From positions 125,230,414 through 125,294,413 of the forward strand of contig CM057824.1 in assembly GCA_030068075.1 (NCBI GenBank): 64,000 nucleotides of DNA, in the 5' to 3' direction. Below the pieces are notes generated by a model that did no database searches, had not been told where the DNA came from, and saw only the letters and a program-made list of their open reading frames with translations. This DNA comes from Paguma larvata. Taxonomy: Eukaryota; Chordata; Mammalia; Carnivora; Viverridae. Below, in pieces: positions 47,217 to 60,329 of this stretch. Every line of letters begins with the position of its first letter. Position 1 is the first letter of the stretch. The translations under genes and the position numbers were made by a program.

Positions 47217-48600
47217 CCTTTGGCTGACTTTAAATTCAATTGCATTTTAGTCAAGGGAGACTTTTCTCCACTTTCATCAGAATTAAATTAATTCACAGTG
47301 AACAGGGCCATCAAATTTACTAATTGTAGTGAATAAGGGGTGCAGACTGTCAGGAAAAGCACATTACAGAAGCTAAGCACTCAGTTTCAAAAAGCCTTTT
47401 AACATAAATATTTCAAAATCATCAGTTTTGTTACCATTTAACACCAATGATTTTCATTTCCCACAACCTATTCTGACATTTAAAGGAACATTATAAAAAA
47501 AGAAAAACCCTATTGCATCATATACAACTACCATCATATAATGCCACTTACAATTTACGGGTTTAGAATAAAGATAAAGACAGAAGAAGGTTGGCCATGG
47601 CGAATCAAAGGAAACTTTTTTCACATGTTTCTTTTTGAATTATGTTAATGCTATTTGTTATAAAGAAACACATAATCACATGTGCATACACACACTGCCT
47701 CGAGATTCCTTCCAAACCCATCAGCTTGGTTCTAACATCTTAGAATTTAGGGATTAAGACCAAATAAAATTGGAAATATTTACTAAAGTAAGGGGGTTGC
47801 ATAATAATACTGGACATTTTCTTTAATCCTCTGACAGGGGATGACTTTTGCTCCTCAGTGACTGGGTAGAAGGTTGGGTTAGGGGCCTTAGGATACAGAA
47901 GTGTTGGGAGAGGGTTCCATGACTACTAGAGCCATAGGAAGGCAACTCACTAAAACATTCATACTAAGGAGGAGTTGGCAGAAAAGAGGGTTGAAAATGG
48001 CAGCAGAGAAAAGAGGCACCCCCATAAATTGAAGAAAGTCACAAAAATGACTTGGGCAAATGGTTTTTAATCCAACTCAGATTTTAAGCTCAAAAGAACA
48101 GAACAATGATCCAATTAATAAAATCAGATTCTGCTTACACAGTTACTAAAAAAATTATGATTATGTCATAATCAGAGATTTACTTATATTCAAAAGCATT
48201 TTGTAAAATCTGGAAGATCTATGGTAAGTGGTCTGGTGGTTTGTTATACCCTTCATCTGGGGATTTTTCTGCTCTGTGATTTATCAAAAGCCCCAAACAC
48301 TCTCTAACGGGAGTTTTAACCAAGTCAGTTTGGAAAGCACAAAACTACTTCTGGGGATTTATCAGGTGTACCCATTAGAGGCTCTGTATATTTTCATGCA
48401 GGCTGATCATAAAGGCTTTGAGTGCTGAGAGTTCCCAAGGGCTGCCTAGGGCATTACTTTCCTGTGCTCTGAGCATGAGGTCCATAAGGTGATGTAACTA
48501 TCTTATAAGAATGGGATTCAGAAGACTTTGACTAAACTTCCAGCTTGGCCCTGGAACAGAGTTGGGGTAGAAGTTCCTTAATCCTCAGAGCCCTGTTGAC

Positions 48601-48625
48601 AATTTTGGGAAATTGAATTATCTAC

Positions 48626-48662
<37 letters not shown>

Positions 48663-48760
48663 AGATATATAGATAGATTTAGATATATAGAATTGAAAAT
48701 TAATTACATATTGAAAATTGAATTATCTACTTTATATATATATATATATAAATTAGATAT
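48601..48760 (+). repeat. AT-rich tandem duplication with (TA)n
   Basis: 'attgaattatctacttta' plus a TA run occurs at about 48612 and again at about 48717, each followed by 'aa(t)ttagatat'. The unit is about 105 bp. The TA runs differ in length. Confidence 0.85.
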
Positions 48761-48850
48761 GTATATATTTTTTTTCCAAAAAGACTTTTTGGAGAGGTGA
48801 AGATTAAATTGGAAAATCAGGGAATCATGAATTGTTTTCTTATACTCAGA

Positions 48851-49030
48851 GGTGATTCTCAAACTTTGGCGAGCATAATAATATCACCTATGGAGCTTAT
48901 TAAAGAATGTCCATCCTAGAAATTCTAATTCAACAAGTCTGGCACAGACTTCAATTAGTAACGAATGCCTTAGGTGATTCTGATGCCTTTGGTTCTTGGA
49001 ACCACACATTCAGAAATACAGTTTTAGAAC
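48851..49030 (+). mobile_element. MER5A-like hAT MITE
   Basis: 'ggtgattctcaaactttggcgagca', 'tatcacctatggagcttattaaag', 'attctaattcaacaagtctgg', 'taggtgattctgatgcc' follow MER5A in order. Confidence 0.7.
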
Positions 49031-51479
49031 ATAGTATTCTAGCAAAACTGTGAAACAGATATTTTATTTGGAATCATCAGATGTGCTGCGATTCTTTCTT
49101 CCAATGTCATCTCTCTCCTCCAAACCTTCAGGTTTCCAAGGGCCTCTGATTCTCATCTAGAATGAGTTCCCTAAGCCCCTCTCATAAATAAAACTATATC
49201 AACCTTTGAGATCCAAGCAGCATTGAGTTCTAGTAAGTGTTCAAGATACCCAACTTAGAACACTATACTTTGCCTAATTATTTAAAATTGGGTAATAGGT
49301 TTTCACTATTTTAACTTTTAAAGTATAAGGTTCTAAGTTTAGGAATATTTTCATGGGAATTAAGTCCCATCCCCAAGATGATGGCCTGATATAATCTTCC
49401 ACTGCTATTTATTCCTTCAAAAGTTGATTCACAAATATTTATCCCTGAAAGAGATCGTAGTGGTTACCTAGTCTTATCCATTTATTTTACAGTTAAGGAA
49501 ATTATAGCCTATACTATCTGGCTTGTGTTCCAACCCAGAATTTTCATTCTTCACAAATGAAGAAGTTTCCAACCCAAGAGAAACCTAAATGAGAACTAAG
49601 TGTACACTTAGAAAAATTTCCCCACTGAGCCACGATTTGCAAGTCAGTGTTGAAAAAGGAACCCAGGGCCTTAAATCATAGTTACAATTTCTTCATATAA
49701 ATAGGATGCAAGATATTTAGGTTAATTTCCTTCAGAGTATTTAATTCATGGGATGAAAAAGCAAGATCATTTATTCATCTCACAAAGAAATGCACTACTC
49801 CAACAAAATGAAATTACTCAGAACTCTTTTGACTTCAAGTATTGAAAATCTAGCATTAAAAAGCATTAAAAAGTTACTTTCTGTGAAAAGAGATTATCTA
49901 TCACCTCCCATAGTAAACTATGAATGCCTTCTGCGTAATTGCTGCTTTGAGTATTTCCCCTTTTTCCTTCCACGTGTACAGAAAATTTAGAGCTTATGAT
50001 ATTTTTCAATCTTAATCCTCATCTGCCGTTTTTATAGATTATTTCTGCACTTTTCAAAATGTGTCCTTGTTATCCCAGGGCCACACAGCTAGCAAAACTC
50101 CCTGGAACTCATGCCTCTCATTCTCTTCTTCTATCCTCTAAAGCTTTGAAAGATATTGATTCTGCAAATGTAAAAAAATTAACTTATCAAAAAATAGCAC
50201 GCATCAAATGGGAACTGGCCAAAGAAACCCTAAGAATATTGTTTTAACTGGAAGTTGTACCATTAACTGCTACAACTTACTGTATTCCTGTTATGGCTCT
50301 TTGCGATATATTTATCATTGTGTGGGAGCAGTTTAATCTACTCCATACAGAGAGCAGTAGGAGCTCTCAGGGACTTCAAAATATGATGGCTCTCACCACA
50401 AACAACTAATCTAAATTTCTTGCAGGTGGCAGGTCTAACTTTTTTTTTTTTCTAAAAGGAAATAACCCTTCTCTAAAAGTCAAATTTGTTTTCAAAGCTG
50501 CGGTGTCTTTAACCACTTCTTTTTCCAGTTTTTCAGCTGACACCTTGTCATGACTTACGGTGGCTTGCATCAATCATTCTGGGTTCTTACAGAAAATATT
50601 TTGTGGTGGTGACTATCACATGCAAGAAACTAAGTGCCCTTTGTGGGTGACTGCGCAGGTACCTCTGATTTCTTGCCAAATCATTCAGAATGCTGCAAAT
50701 CCATTAAATCTCTCCACAGGGAGGGAAAAAATTCCCGCATCCTAGAGAGAGAATTTATGAGTTCCTTTCAATCACCACAAATGAAAGCCACCCTTAATAT
50801 TCATTAGAGATTTTATGGTGGCAATATGCATTATCTATTCCTGTGCCCCTCTGAAAGGCCAATTTCCCTTGAAACCTTGCATGGCTCCAAGCCACTCTTT
50901 GTGGAAACAATGGCCTATGTCCAAGTGGAATGGGGGAAGCAAATGGATGACATTTCCTTATCTGTTGGTAATGATTCCATTAAGTCACTGTGGTGGCTCT
51001 GAGCTTCTAAGTTTAAAAAATTAAAGGACAGATTTGGAATGTGCAGTCATGTCACCGTGTCACTTCCTGCTGTCATCTGTGACCATATGTCCTTAAAATG
51101 AATGGGGCTTTTCGGTTTGCATCACAAAAGATGACTTTCAAAACTGAAGTTTCTTTCCTTTGGAGAAAGGTGTGCATTGGGGACATAAGTCTAGGAGCCT
51201 GAGAGCTTCTCATTAATCTCTTCTTCTTTCTACCACCAGAGTTCAAGGCACCGTCATCTTGCACTTTCCCATTCAGTCCGGTCTCGTCACTATGGAAAGT
51301 GATCTTTTGAAAATATAAACTTAAGCCCATATCTCACACTTTCAACAACTAAGGAACAAACAAACAACAAAAACAAACCCCAATCCATTGACTTAAAACA
51401 CTTATTGTGTAGCTACCCCTTGCTTATAGGGGACAGACGATGAAACTTAGGATAACCTATTAAACCATAAGTTATGGAG

Positions 51480-51862
51480 CTCTTTCCTCAAACTTACCGT
51501 GCACCACACACCCTTGCTCTCTCTCCCACCTGTTCTGACCATTATCTCATTCTCCTTAGCTTGGCTAATTAACCTCCTTGGTTTTCATCAGGTTTGAGTT
51601 CAATCATCATCATCCCTGTACATTTTTCCTGACTCCTTGACTGGATCAAATCTGCCTCCACAGAACCACGGAGCTCTCCTAGCTCTTATCAAAGGTTTCA
51701 TTTCATGCTTATTCATGTGATTATCCTTTTTGTCTCTCCTTGGACTGTGAGGTTCACAGTACCTGTTCTGCCCAATGTTTTGTCCTCCCTAATGTAAATA
51801 TTTCCCAACAGTGTAAGTATTCCAAAAACAAATTGTTCAGTGAATGAATGAATGACTTTTTA
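51480..51862 (+). mobile_element. L2 3' part
   Basis: 'ctcacc'-rich start, 'tgactccttgactggatcaaatctg', 'tcatgcttattcatgtgattatcc', 'cttggactgtgaggttcacag', ending 'ttcagtgaatgaatgaatgac'. Order and style of an L2 3' UTR. Confidence 0.62.
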
Positions 51863-52719
51863 AACTTCATCCATTTTGTGCCCTGGCTAAAAATCCCTTT
51901 ATACAAATGAGATGTGGGCTTAAGTTTGGGTTCGGCTTAAGGTGAACTGCAATAAGGCCATATTTCTAATACAACTATTTATCAGCATGATGATTTTTAA
52001 TAGTTAGGAACCATGAGATGCACAAAGATCTTACACTGAATATGAATATATGGGTTTTTAGAGTGAATTCAACCAGTTGCTTTACGACTTCATAGGAATG
52101 GGAGGGAGCATGAATTTCTTTCCTTCATTTTTCATTCTCTTCTTTAAAAAGGTGAGTTATGCCTGAGAGTTACGGCTGACTGTGATAAATATCATAAAAT
52201 GCATATGCGATATGGCTATGATAAGCCCAGGAGAGGAGCCTTTAAAAGCTAAAATAATTTTACATAAGTAACATGCTGCTAATACGTTGATAATTTGATA
52301 AATCCAAAAAGGGCAGTGGTCAGCCCAGCACTACCCCCAGCCTCACCTTCTCTCTGTCTGCATGCTTCAGAGAATCACAGGCATGAAGTCACCAGAGGAA
52401 ACCCAGGAAGCTAAAAGCAGAGTTTCACCCTGCAAGTACTGTGTTTATTTGAACTAGGCAGTTCTGGCTTTCTTATCTCCAGGGAGAAAACTGGGCAAAC
52501 TATGTCAACAAGATCTTAAAATAAGTGAAAACTCGTAATGTACATTTAATACAACGTTGTCTCATATGACATGATATAATGATTATTTATGGTGAGACGC
52601 TAATACAGCGTACATGTCTTAGTCTTCTTTGTGGCCCCACAACCCAGGGCAATACTGGGTGTCTTAGACATTATGTTGTGTTCATTGAGTGAAAGATAAA
52701 TAATTATAAACACATAATT

Positions 52720-52990
52720 GTAAATTATAACTAAACAGTAATAACTTCCACTAAAATAGTAGCCTTTTTTCAATAAGTTCCAACTGGGTATCAGGTACAG
52801 TTAAACAGTTTACATCCAATTCTCACAACAGGCTTCACGAACAAATCTTCAGTATGTCTATTTAATAGCTAAGAAACTGAAACTCAGAGAAATCAAGTGG
52901 CTTAGTCACACAGTAAACAGGGAGGCTACAATTCGAAGACCAGGCTTATTTGGTTCAAACACTTGAAATTTCTACCCTGTACCCTTCTCC
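52720..52990 (-). mobile_element. MIR SINE, antisense
   Basis: 'tccaactgggtatcaggtacag', 'ccaattctcacaacaggcttcacg', 'atagctaagaaactgaaactcagagaaatcaagtggcttagtcacacagtaa' is a clear reversed MIR. Confidence 0.75.
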
Positions 52991-53069
52991 TTTACAGGCA
53001 TGTTTATTTCCCTTTCTGCTGAAAAATAAAAACGACTTAAAGACAACTTACTGGTAGGAAAAGTCTGGA

Positions 53070-53240
53070 CTGAGAGTTAGGAGGCTTATGTTCAGTCTCT
53101 GCCATCATCTGCTATGGAACCTCAGGCATTTCACTTAATCTTTCTTGTTCCTCAATGTCTCCATGTGCAAAATGGCAATAAAGTTTTGCCTAATTCATAG
53201 AGTGAGTATAAGATAAAATATGGGAAATTTATATTGTACC
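53070..53240 (+). mobile_element. MIR SINE
   Basis: 'ggcttatgttcagtctctgccatcatctgctatggaacctcaggcatttcacttaatctttcttgttcctcaatgtctccatgtgcaaaatggcaa' matches MIR in order. Confidence 0.72.
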
Positions 53241-53399
53241 TTGAAGGCCGAGACTCTATTTGTTAAGCTATTAAGCCCCTACCTTGAATTGACACTTTCA
53301 CATGGATGATTTCATTTTTATACTGCAAATTAGGAACTAATGTCTTCGTTTTTACAAATGGCACAGATAAGTTGCTAGCCTGGTCCCAAACGCTACAGA

Positions 53400-53620
53400 G
53401 CCATGGTCTTTGCAGTAAACTTTGGATTCTTATTGATTTGAGCGTAAAATCCAGCTCTGTCACCTACTATTACATTGCACAAATTATTTAACCTCTTTGA
53501 GCTTCAGATTTTTATCATAAAAATGGGGATAATAACACCACCTTACTGAATCATGACACAAAGGTAGCCTATATAAAAGTGCCTGAAACAGGTTCAAGTG
53601 CTAAGTCAATGGAAGCCATG
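53400..53620 (+). mobile_element. MIR SINE
   Basis: 'ttgagcgtaaaatccagctctgtcacctac', 'caaattatttaacctctttgagcttcag', 'aaaaatggggataataacaccacctt', 'agtgcctgaaac' match MIR. It is a second plus-strand MIR about 160 bp after the first. Confidence 0.75.
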
Positions 53621-54212
53621 CTCATCATTATACCGATGTGTCTACATGGTCGCTACAGAAGCTCAAGGCACACAGTACTCAAGGTGGCACCTAGTGCATG
53701 TGTGTATGTGTGTGTGCGTATGTGGTGGGTGATGGTGGCGAAAAAGGATGTCTCACTCTAACCCAGCACTCTTTACCCTGCATAGCCCATGCTTTTCTGC
53801 TCCCCTCTACAATCTTACTTAATCACGCTCCCATTTTTCAAAGCAGAATTCAGTCCTCTGAAATTATATTCAAAAGGATTTTTAGAAGCCGGTCTTTGTG
53901 AGTGGCAGAGGCCTTCTTGGCTTCTGAGAATGGAAATGTAGACATTTTGGTGCATGAAGAAGTTTTCATGGCCAGTAGAAGCTGGCTATATCCTAACTGA
54001 AGTCAATATTCATATACACAGTTGCTGGTTCAGAACATGAGGGAGAAAGGAAGTAGTAGGGACAGAGGAAGTGCAGTTGGTCAGGAAAAAGAAAAAACAA
54101 ACCAAAACCTAAGCCTAAAATAGCTAATGTAGAAGAAAAAAATGGTAGAAATAAGGTTAATAATAGTCATCTGAAGATTGAGAAAAGTGTTGCTTTTAAA
54201 AATCTGAGAGTT

Positions 54213-54420
54213 GGGCACCTAGGTGGCTCTGTCTGTGAAGTATCCTACTCTTGGTTTTGGCTCAGGTCATGATCTCATTGTTCATGAGTTCAAGCCCCTC
54301 ATCGGGCTCCGTACTTACAGCTAGAACCTGCTTGGTATCCTCTCTCTCTCTCTCTCTCTGCTCCTCCCCTGCTCTCTCTCTCTCTCTTTCAAAAAAAAAT
54401 AAACTTTTTTTTAAAAAAAA
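54213..54420 (+). mobile_element. CAN-type SINE
   Basis: 'gggcacctaggtggctctgtc', 'ttttggctcaggtcatgatctc', 'gttcatgagttcaagcccctcatcgggctccg', CT repeats and an A-rich tail. Flanked by 'ctgagag' on both sides. Confidence 0.94.
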
Positions 54421-54539
54421 GCTGAGAGAAAATCTTTACTCACTAACCTTTCTGTATATAGAATTCATCATCCTCAATGTGTCTTCATTAACTCTAAACA
54501 TTGAACATAAAATAAAATAAAATAAGACCTTAAAAATAA

Positions 54540-54690
54540 TTGTTAGCTCTCCCTCATTCTAAAGATGAGGAGGCGGAAGATTATGGAGATTAACCAACCT
54601 GACTCACAGTGATTCTAGTCAGTGACAGGGTTGAACTCACATGTGACTCTCCTGGTTTCAACTTGTGCTCTTTTGATGTGTAACATGGCC
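54540..54690 (-). mobile_element. MIR fragment, antisense
   Basis: 'cattctaaagatgaggaggcgg', 'cagtgacagggttgaactcacatgtgactctcctgg' follow the reversed MIR. Confidence 0.55.
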
Positions 54691-54772
54691 TCCACATACC
54701 ATACACACTCAGAATATGATTTTTATCTTTGGCTTGCTTAGCAAAAGTATGAGTTAAGAACTTCTTTCTCTG

Positions 54773-55010
54773 AGGAGCCTGGGGGCTCAGTCAATTAAGT
54801 GTCTGACTTCGGCTCAGGTCATGATCTCATGATTCTTGGGTTCAAGATCCACATCTGGCTCTGTGCTGACAGTTCAGAGCCTGGAGCCTGCTTCAGATTC
54901 TGTGTCTCCCTCTCTCTCTACCCCTCCCCCACTTGTTCTTCCTCTTTCTCTCTCTCTCTCTCAAAAATAAATACACATTTAAAAAATAAATAAAAAATAA
55001 CCTATAAAAG
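54773..55010 (+). mobile_element. CAN-type SINE with 16-bp target duplication
   Basis: 'aggagcctgggggctcagtcaattaagtgtctgacttcggctcaggtcatgatctcatg', 'gctgacagttcagagcctggagcctgcttcagattctgtgtctccc', CT body, tail 'aaaataaatacacatttaaaa'. The perfect duplication agaacttctttctctg lies at 54757-54772 and 55011-55026. The 'gacttcggctcagg' head and doubled 'gagcctggagcctg' mark a feliform subfamily. Confidence 0.96.
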
Positions 55011-55197
55011 AGAACTTCTTTCTCTGCCACAAAAGAAAATCTACCGACATTTGGAGTGCTTTCCAAGGCTCATTATATTATATACAATGTTCTAACAGTC
55101 AGGCTTCACTCTCAAAAGTTGATGTCCAGATTTAGTGATTTCTTTATTCTTTTGAATCATGCAAAATAAGTAGGCTCTAATTAAGAAGGAGACTTAG

Positions 55198-55402
55198 GGG
55201 TGCCTGGGTGGCTCTGTTGGTTAAGCGTCCGACGTTTAATTTTGGCTCAGGTCATGATCTGGCAATTCGTGAAATCAATCCCCGTGTTGGGTTCTGTGCT
55301 GACAGCGTGGAGCCTGCTTGGGATACTCTCTCTCCCTCTCTCTCTGCCCATCCCCCTCCCCTCTATTTCAAAATAAACTAGTAAACTTAAAAAAAAGAAG
55401 AA
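55198..55402 (+). mobile_element. CAN-type SINE
   Basis: 'ggggtgcctgggtggctctgttggttaagcgtccgac', 'ggctcaggtcatgatctgg', 'gctgacagcgtggagcctgcttgggatac', CT body, tail 'aaaataaactagtaaacttaaaa'. The flanks 'aagaaggagacttagg' and 'aagaaggacatttagg' are a slightly diverged target duplication. Confidence 0.94.
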
Positions 55403-55689
55403 GAAGGACATTTAGGTCTCCCAAGGTCAGCGAGCATAATTAGATCCTCTCCAGATTGATGCTCTTTGTCCTCCTTCCATTTGAAGATCCAATGAAACAA
55501 ATTTCGACTTTCTTGTGGAAACCAAAATGTAGTTATAATTGACTATCATTGATCCTATTTCATTATCACAAGAACTATTTTAAATGACAAATATTTTATA
55601 ATGGCTTTAAAAAGATTTTCTTGTGGGGGGGGTACCATTTCAACTTTTTCCCTAATTTGGTGCATTTGAGTAAACAAGCCCAGACTGAA

Positions 55690-55745
55690 AAAAAACAAAA
55701 AACAAGAAACAAAACAAAACAAAACAAAAACAGAAACAGAAACAA
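55690..55745 (+). repeat. (AAAAC)n simple repeat
   Basis: Repeated 'aaaac'/'cagaaa' units after a G run at 55625-55632. Confidence 0.8.
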
Positions 55746-57729
55746 ACCAAGAGAAAAGAAGGGCAAAACCCTAGGGCAATTCATGAAGGAGAAGGATTCT
55801 TGGTTTTTATGAGTTTTAGAACTAGATAAGTTTGTTATTCTCACCAATACACATGAGGTTTGTGTAACTGGGAAAAGTCACACACCAACCCAAATAATTA
55901 GGTTGGTTTTCATTCTACATTGTTCTGCCTCCAAAGTCTAACTTAGTGATATCTCTGGTAATCCTGGAGTTGTAGAATAATATTTCACACAGAGCAATTA
56001 CATTTTCTCATTGTGTATTTATTTTTATTATACTATTAGAAAAGACATTCAAAAATTGTATACACTTTTACAACTTACTTTCTTCCAACTCAACCTAAAA
56101 CATTTCCATTAATCTCCTATCTTGTACTGTTACAATATCATGATTCGTTTCTTCTATAACCTCTTTTTTTCTTAATATAAAATTTGTTTACATGGTTCAC
56201 AAGTTCTATTCCTGGATTCTTAATTGTATAATTACTACAATGTGTTTGCCATCCTAGTGTATTTTCATATGTTGACTGAAGGAAGTAGACTATGGTCAGA
56301 GAGACTGGGAGAGATTGCCAAGGCTGAGAATAGAGAAGTAGAAGACATGCACAGATAGTGTATCCTGGTCGCTTCTTTCTCACAGATCAGTAGTTTTCTT
56401 GGTCAGTATAAAAACTCTTATACCACTTAGCAGTGGGTCTATGGGTCCCCAGATCATTTTCCCTTGTCAATAATTACAATAGATTTACTCTCCATTTGAA
56501 TTGAACAATTAATTGTGAAACATATTGTTCCTTTATTTCTCGGTGAGCATTAGCAGACATTCTGTTCCTCTCACTGAAACAGTTCCCTAAAGAAATTTTC
56601 TATTTTCCACACTTTCTCTTCTGGCACAATTTTGACAGGTTCACATAGTACTCCAACAACACCTTAGATCTCCACTCTTCTCATCTTCTTCTTATGTACT
56701 TTAAGATGCTTTAAGTAGAACTCTTTATTTTCTTACCTTGAGATTCTGTATATAAACTTCACTCATTTTTCTTTGATTTTTCTGTAATTGTCACTATTAT
56801 TTTTCTACCCACAATGCACTTGAATTACCCTGTACTTAAGTCTCTGTTCTGTTCTTTCAGGCCTTTACATCCCTTCTCCCTGAAAGAACTTTTGTTATTA
56901 TCACTTTTTAAATATACCATTCTATTTTTATACAATATTTTAGACATTTGAAGAGAGAAATGGATACCTGCTCCCCCTTTCATGTCAAAATTACTTCCAT
57001 TTGTTAATATTATAAAAATAATTTACCTTTCTTATAAATCTGAAAAATTATCCCAGATTTTGAAAAATGCATTTGCTACTATCACCACATTATATTTAAG
57101 GAAGGCCTCATCTCTTTCACAACATACAAATTCTATTTCTTTCTTACTCTTCTTCCAAACCAAGTCTCTGACTCATTTTCCTCTTTTGTTAAGATGTTTC
57201 AAGATCTTATCATGCAGAGCTTCAATGGAAGTACCCTTCAATCACTCTTCTGTAAATTGATTGTAAACACTTGGCTTCAAATATTATTTTTGGCTACCTT
57301 CACTATTACCTTTCTTAAATGCATTTGAAAGCCCCTCTCTACACCACTCATCTCGGATATGAAAAAAAAAAAAGCGCTGCATCCTTAAGTACTTTTCCTT
57401 TCCACACTTTTCTTGTGGAGTGTACACTCTCATAAATCTGCGCCACCCTTCTCAGTTTATATCAATTCCATAATTCCATATCTTCCCCCACGCCCCGGAT
57501 CCCACAGCCCTTGCAAATAACTAAACTGCACGTTAAATATCTGTGTATGTCTCGTTCCTCTCCTGTTGACTTCTGTGAAAAACCCCTCACAAATAATACA
57601 TTTCCCTGTCTGGCTTCAGTTTGTTTATGATATCTCAACTGAATAAAATGTTGCTTCTTTCCAAGTCTAGCACAAGCCTCTAGATTCTTTGGTTTGGGTA
57701 TAAATATTACCTGCTAGCAACAGAGTCCT

Positions 57730-57960
57730 GGCATGATTTCCTTTAATCTCCTCAACAGCCCTGCACGGTAGACGTCAATAATCTTGTTTTACAAATGGGT
57801 GTTTTCAGTACACACTAAGTCACTCAGAAGAAAAGGGATGAGTAGAGTTGGAAAGCAGTGCACAGAACTGGAATTAGTGGGTTAAAGAGGGTCAAGAATT
57901 TGCCTAAGCTCACTCTGCTGATGATGTCAGAACTGGTATTAAACCCAGTTCTGTCAGAAC
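57730..57960 (-). mobile_element. MIR-type fragment, antisense
   Basis: 'tgatttcctttaatctcctcaacagccctgcacggtagacgtcaataatcttgttttacaaatggg' and 'gtcagaactggtattaaacccagttctgtc' follow the reversed MIR with an insertion. Confidence 0.55.
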
Positions 57961-58920
57961 CAGCTTTGAGAGTATGAGCCCGCAGGGCTTAGCAGAGAGT
58001 CAGACTAGGGTGAATAAAAACTTTCTGGAAGACAAGTCAGTTTCAGGCCACCTGCAAACTCTGCTTTGATAATGGCATCAAAGACACTGGATTCTACTGT
58101 TGCTGAAATTTCTGAAGTCAAGGAGAAACTAGTGTCTTTGTGGATTGGTTTCATTTCTCTTGAAATGTGGGGGTTTGGCTCAGTTCCAGCATATCTGTAT
58201 ATGTTGGTACATATTTTTTAAAAATCTGGTCACACTTTTAGCCTTTAAAATTGCAAAAGTGTCACCTCTAACTACTTGTCATCGATGGTAAGTAACACTC
58301 ATTTCAGAAGCAAAACTTTTCCCTCAACACTATTTGCCTTCTGTACCTTCTATAGAATGAAAGTTAAAGTATAACCCAGATAATAACCCTGCAATTACTA
58401 CAGAAAAAAAAATACCAGCTATGCTAAAATGAAACTGAGTATTTTTCACTTGGTATTATTATAGAACATATGTGTAGAATATAAAAATAATAATTTGCAC
58501 TCATCCAATTCCTTTCATTCTATGTTTCAAATTCCTGAGTGTAAGTGGTATCATTAAGTTTACCAAACCAATTTAACTCTAACATTTTCTTGAATCCTCT
58601 CTCCAAATCCAGTGAGGTTTTCCTGTCACAAATGCTGAACGTTATCATCTGAAATCCTTGTGTATTCCGTAGATACATTCGACCTTCTGAGATAAAACTC
58701 ATTTACCTAATCATTTACTTATGAACTATAATAGACAAAACTACCAAAAATAAAAGAAAAATGCTCCTATGTATATATACTTAGATTTATACACATATTC
58801 ACAAATACATTGGCATGGTAACTGAGTTTATGTATAATTGGATTAATATGAGAATAGTTAGAATGAGAATAAGTGTTTTGTGTATATCTATGGAAATAAA
58901 GTCTGTTGGTTTCTAAAACT

Positions 58921-59515
58921 CCATTCATTAGTCAGCAAATGCTGCTCAAGTATTTATTGAGTTCCCATAATATTCTAGGGACTAGGCAGTATACAAAGAT
59001 AATTACTTATAGCAAATAAACAGATGCTCACCTAATTCCACCATTGGGTAGAGTATGGTTAGCTCCATGAAGACAGGGGCAGCGTATGTATTGTTTGGCT
59101 CTGTATCCCCAGAGTCTAATGTTGTCAACTGATACAAATGAGGCCAATATGTGTTTTATAAATAATGAAAGAAAAATGCCCTTAAGTTCTCTAAAAGTTC
59201 AAAGGATGGAGCAATTATTTCTATCTGGCATGACCCAGGTAGAGTTTCTAAAGTACAAAGTAATCTGAGGGCTAGGGTAATGGTTGAAAGTGAGAATAAC
59301 ATGCTAGGCAGAGGCCAATACACAAACACAAAGATAGAGCGGCAGGAAAGAACAAGACAATCATTAGGAAGAAGCAGAACATTCAGTTTGGCAGTCCAAC
59401 ACGAGAAATCCATAAGGAAGTTACAGACTGAGCTGAGAAGTTAGACTGAGGCCAGACTGCTAAAATCTAGAAATGCCAAGTTAAGGAATCCAGATTTTAT
59501 TCTTGAAAGAAGCTC
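58921..59515 (-). mobile_element. Antisense L2 remnant with a short plus-strand L2 piece
   Basis: 'cattcattagtcagcaaatgctgctcaagtatttattgagttccc' (reversed L2 3' end) and 'tgctaggcagaggccaatacac...agagcggcaggaaagaac' with 'gaatccagattttattcttg' fit antisense L2. 59045-59130 ('tccatgaagacaggggcagcg', 'ggctctgtatccccagagtc') reads as plus-strand L2 3' end, so the area is a mosaic. Confidence 0.5.
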
Positions 59516-60119
59516 TGAACATTTGAATTTAGAGTCTTACATACCAGCTTTGCCTCTTGCCAAGTAGTCATTATTCTTGATCCTTATTCTGAAGCTATCA
59601 GGGGGAGTCTTCGGAAGTAGTTCCTAATTATATTACCAGATGCTCTCTAAGAAAGCGCTCCGGGAAGAAGCCTGCAAAGCCCAGCATCTTCTCCCAAAGG
59701 AGAAGATGAAGACTAAGGAATTGGGAGAGACATTCCTAAAGATAATTGATGTTGGACAGTTTTATCAGTTCCGAGTCTGCTATTAGACACCTGTAATATT
59801 TAATGTGGTACTTTGAACACAGATTACTTTAGGATGAGTCTGCAAAGACCTAACTTAATACACAAATCTTAAAAGGGAAAAAGGACTCCAAGCCTCTTCA
59901 GAGAGCTCTAATGCACCATGAAATATAGTCTCTAATGAGAGCCTGATTCTTAAAGCCAAGTTGTGTAGAGTAGGGTTCCTGGACTCACAAAGTTGTTTCC
60001 TTCACTCACTACAAGCCCAAATGACCATGAACCATAGAGAAATAAAGGTATACAATACGTGTCTTAAGTAACTTACAATCAAGGTGAAAAAAAATTACTC
60101 TTAAGTCCTAGAATATTTG

Positions 60120-60310
60120 TACTATTTAATTTCAGTTTCTCAATTACCTCATGAATTTAATATTACTATTTCCATTTTACAGTTGAGAAAATTAAGATGA
60201 AAGTGTTTTAATAATGTGCCTAAGCTAAACAAATAGCAGAGCTTGGATCCAGACGGAAATTTGTGTAACTCCAGAGTCCACGCTCTTTCTCTTGCACCGT
60301 ATAGCCTTAG
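60120..60310 (-). mobile_element. MIR SINE, antisense
   Basis: 'attactatttccattttacagttgagaaaattaagatg', 'aagctaaacaaatagcagagcttggatccagacgg', 'ctccagagtccacgctctttctcttgcacc' is a well-kept reversed MIR. Confidence 0.78.
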
Positions 60311-60329
60311 GGTCTAGTTCAGTAGATGG

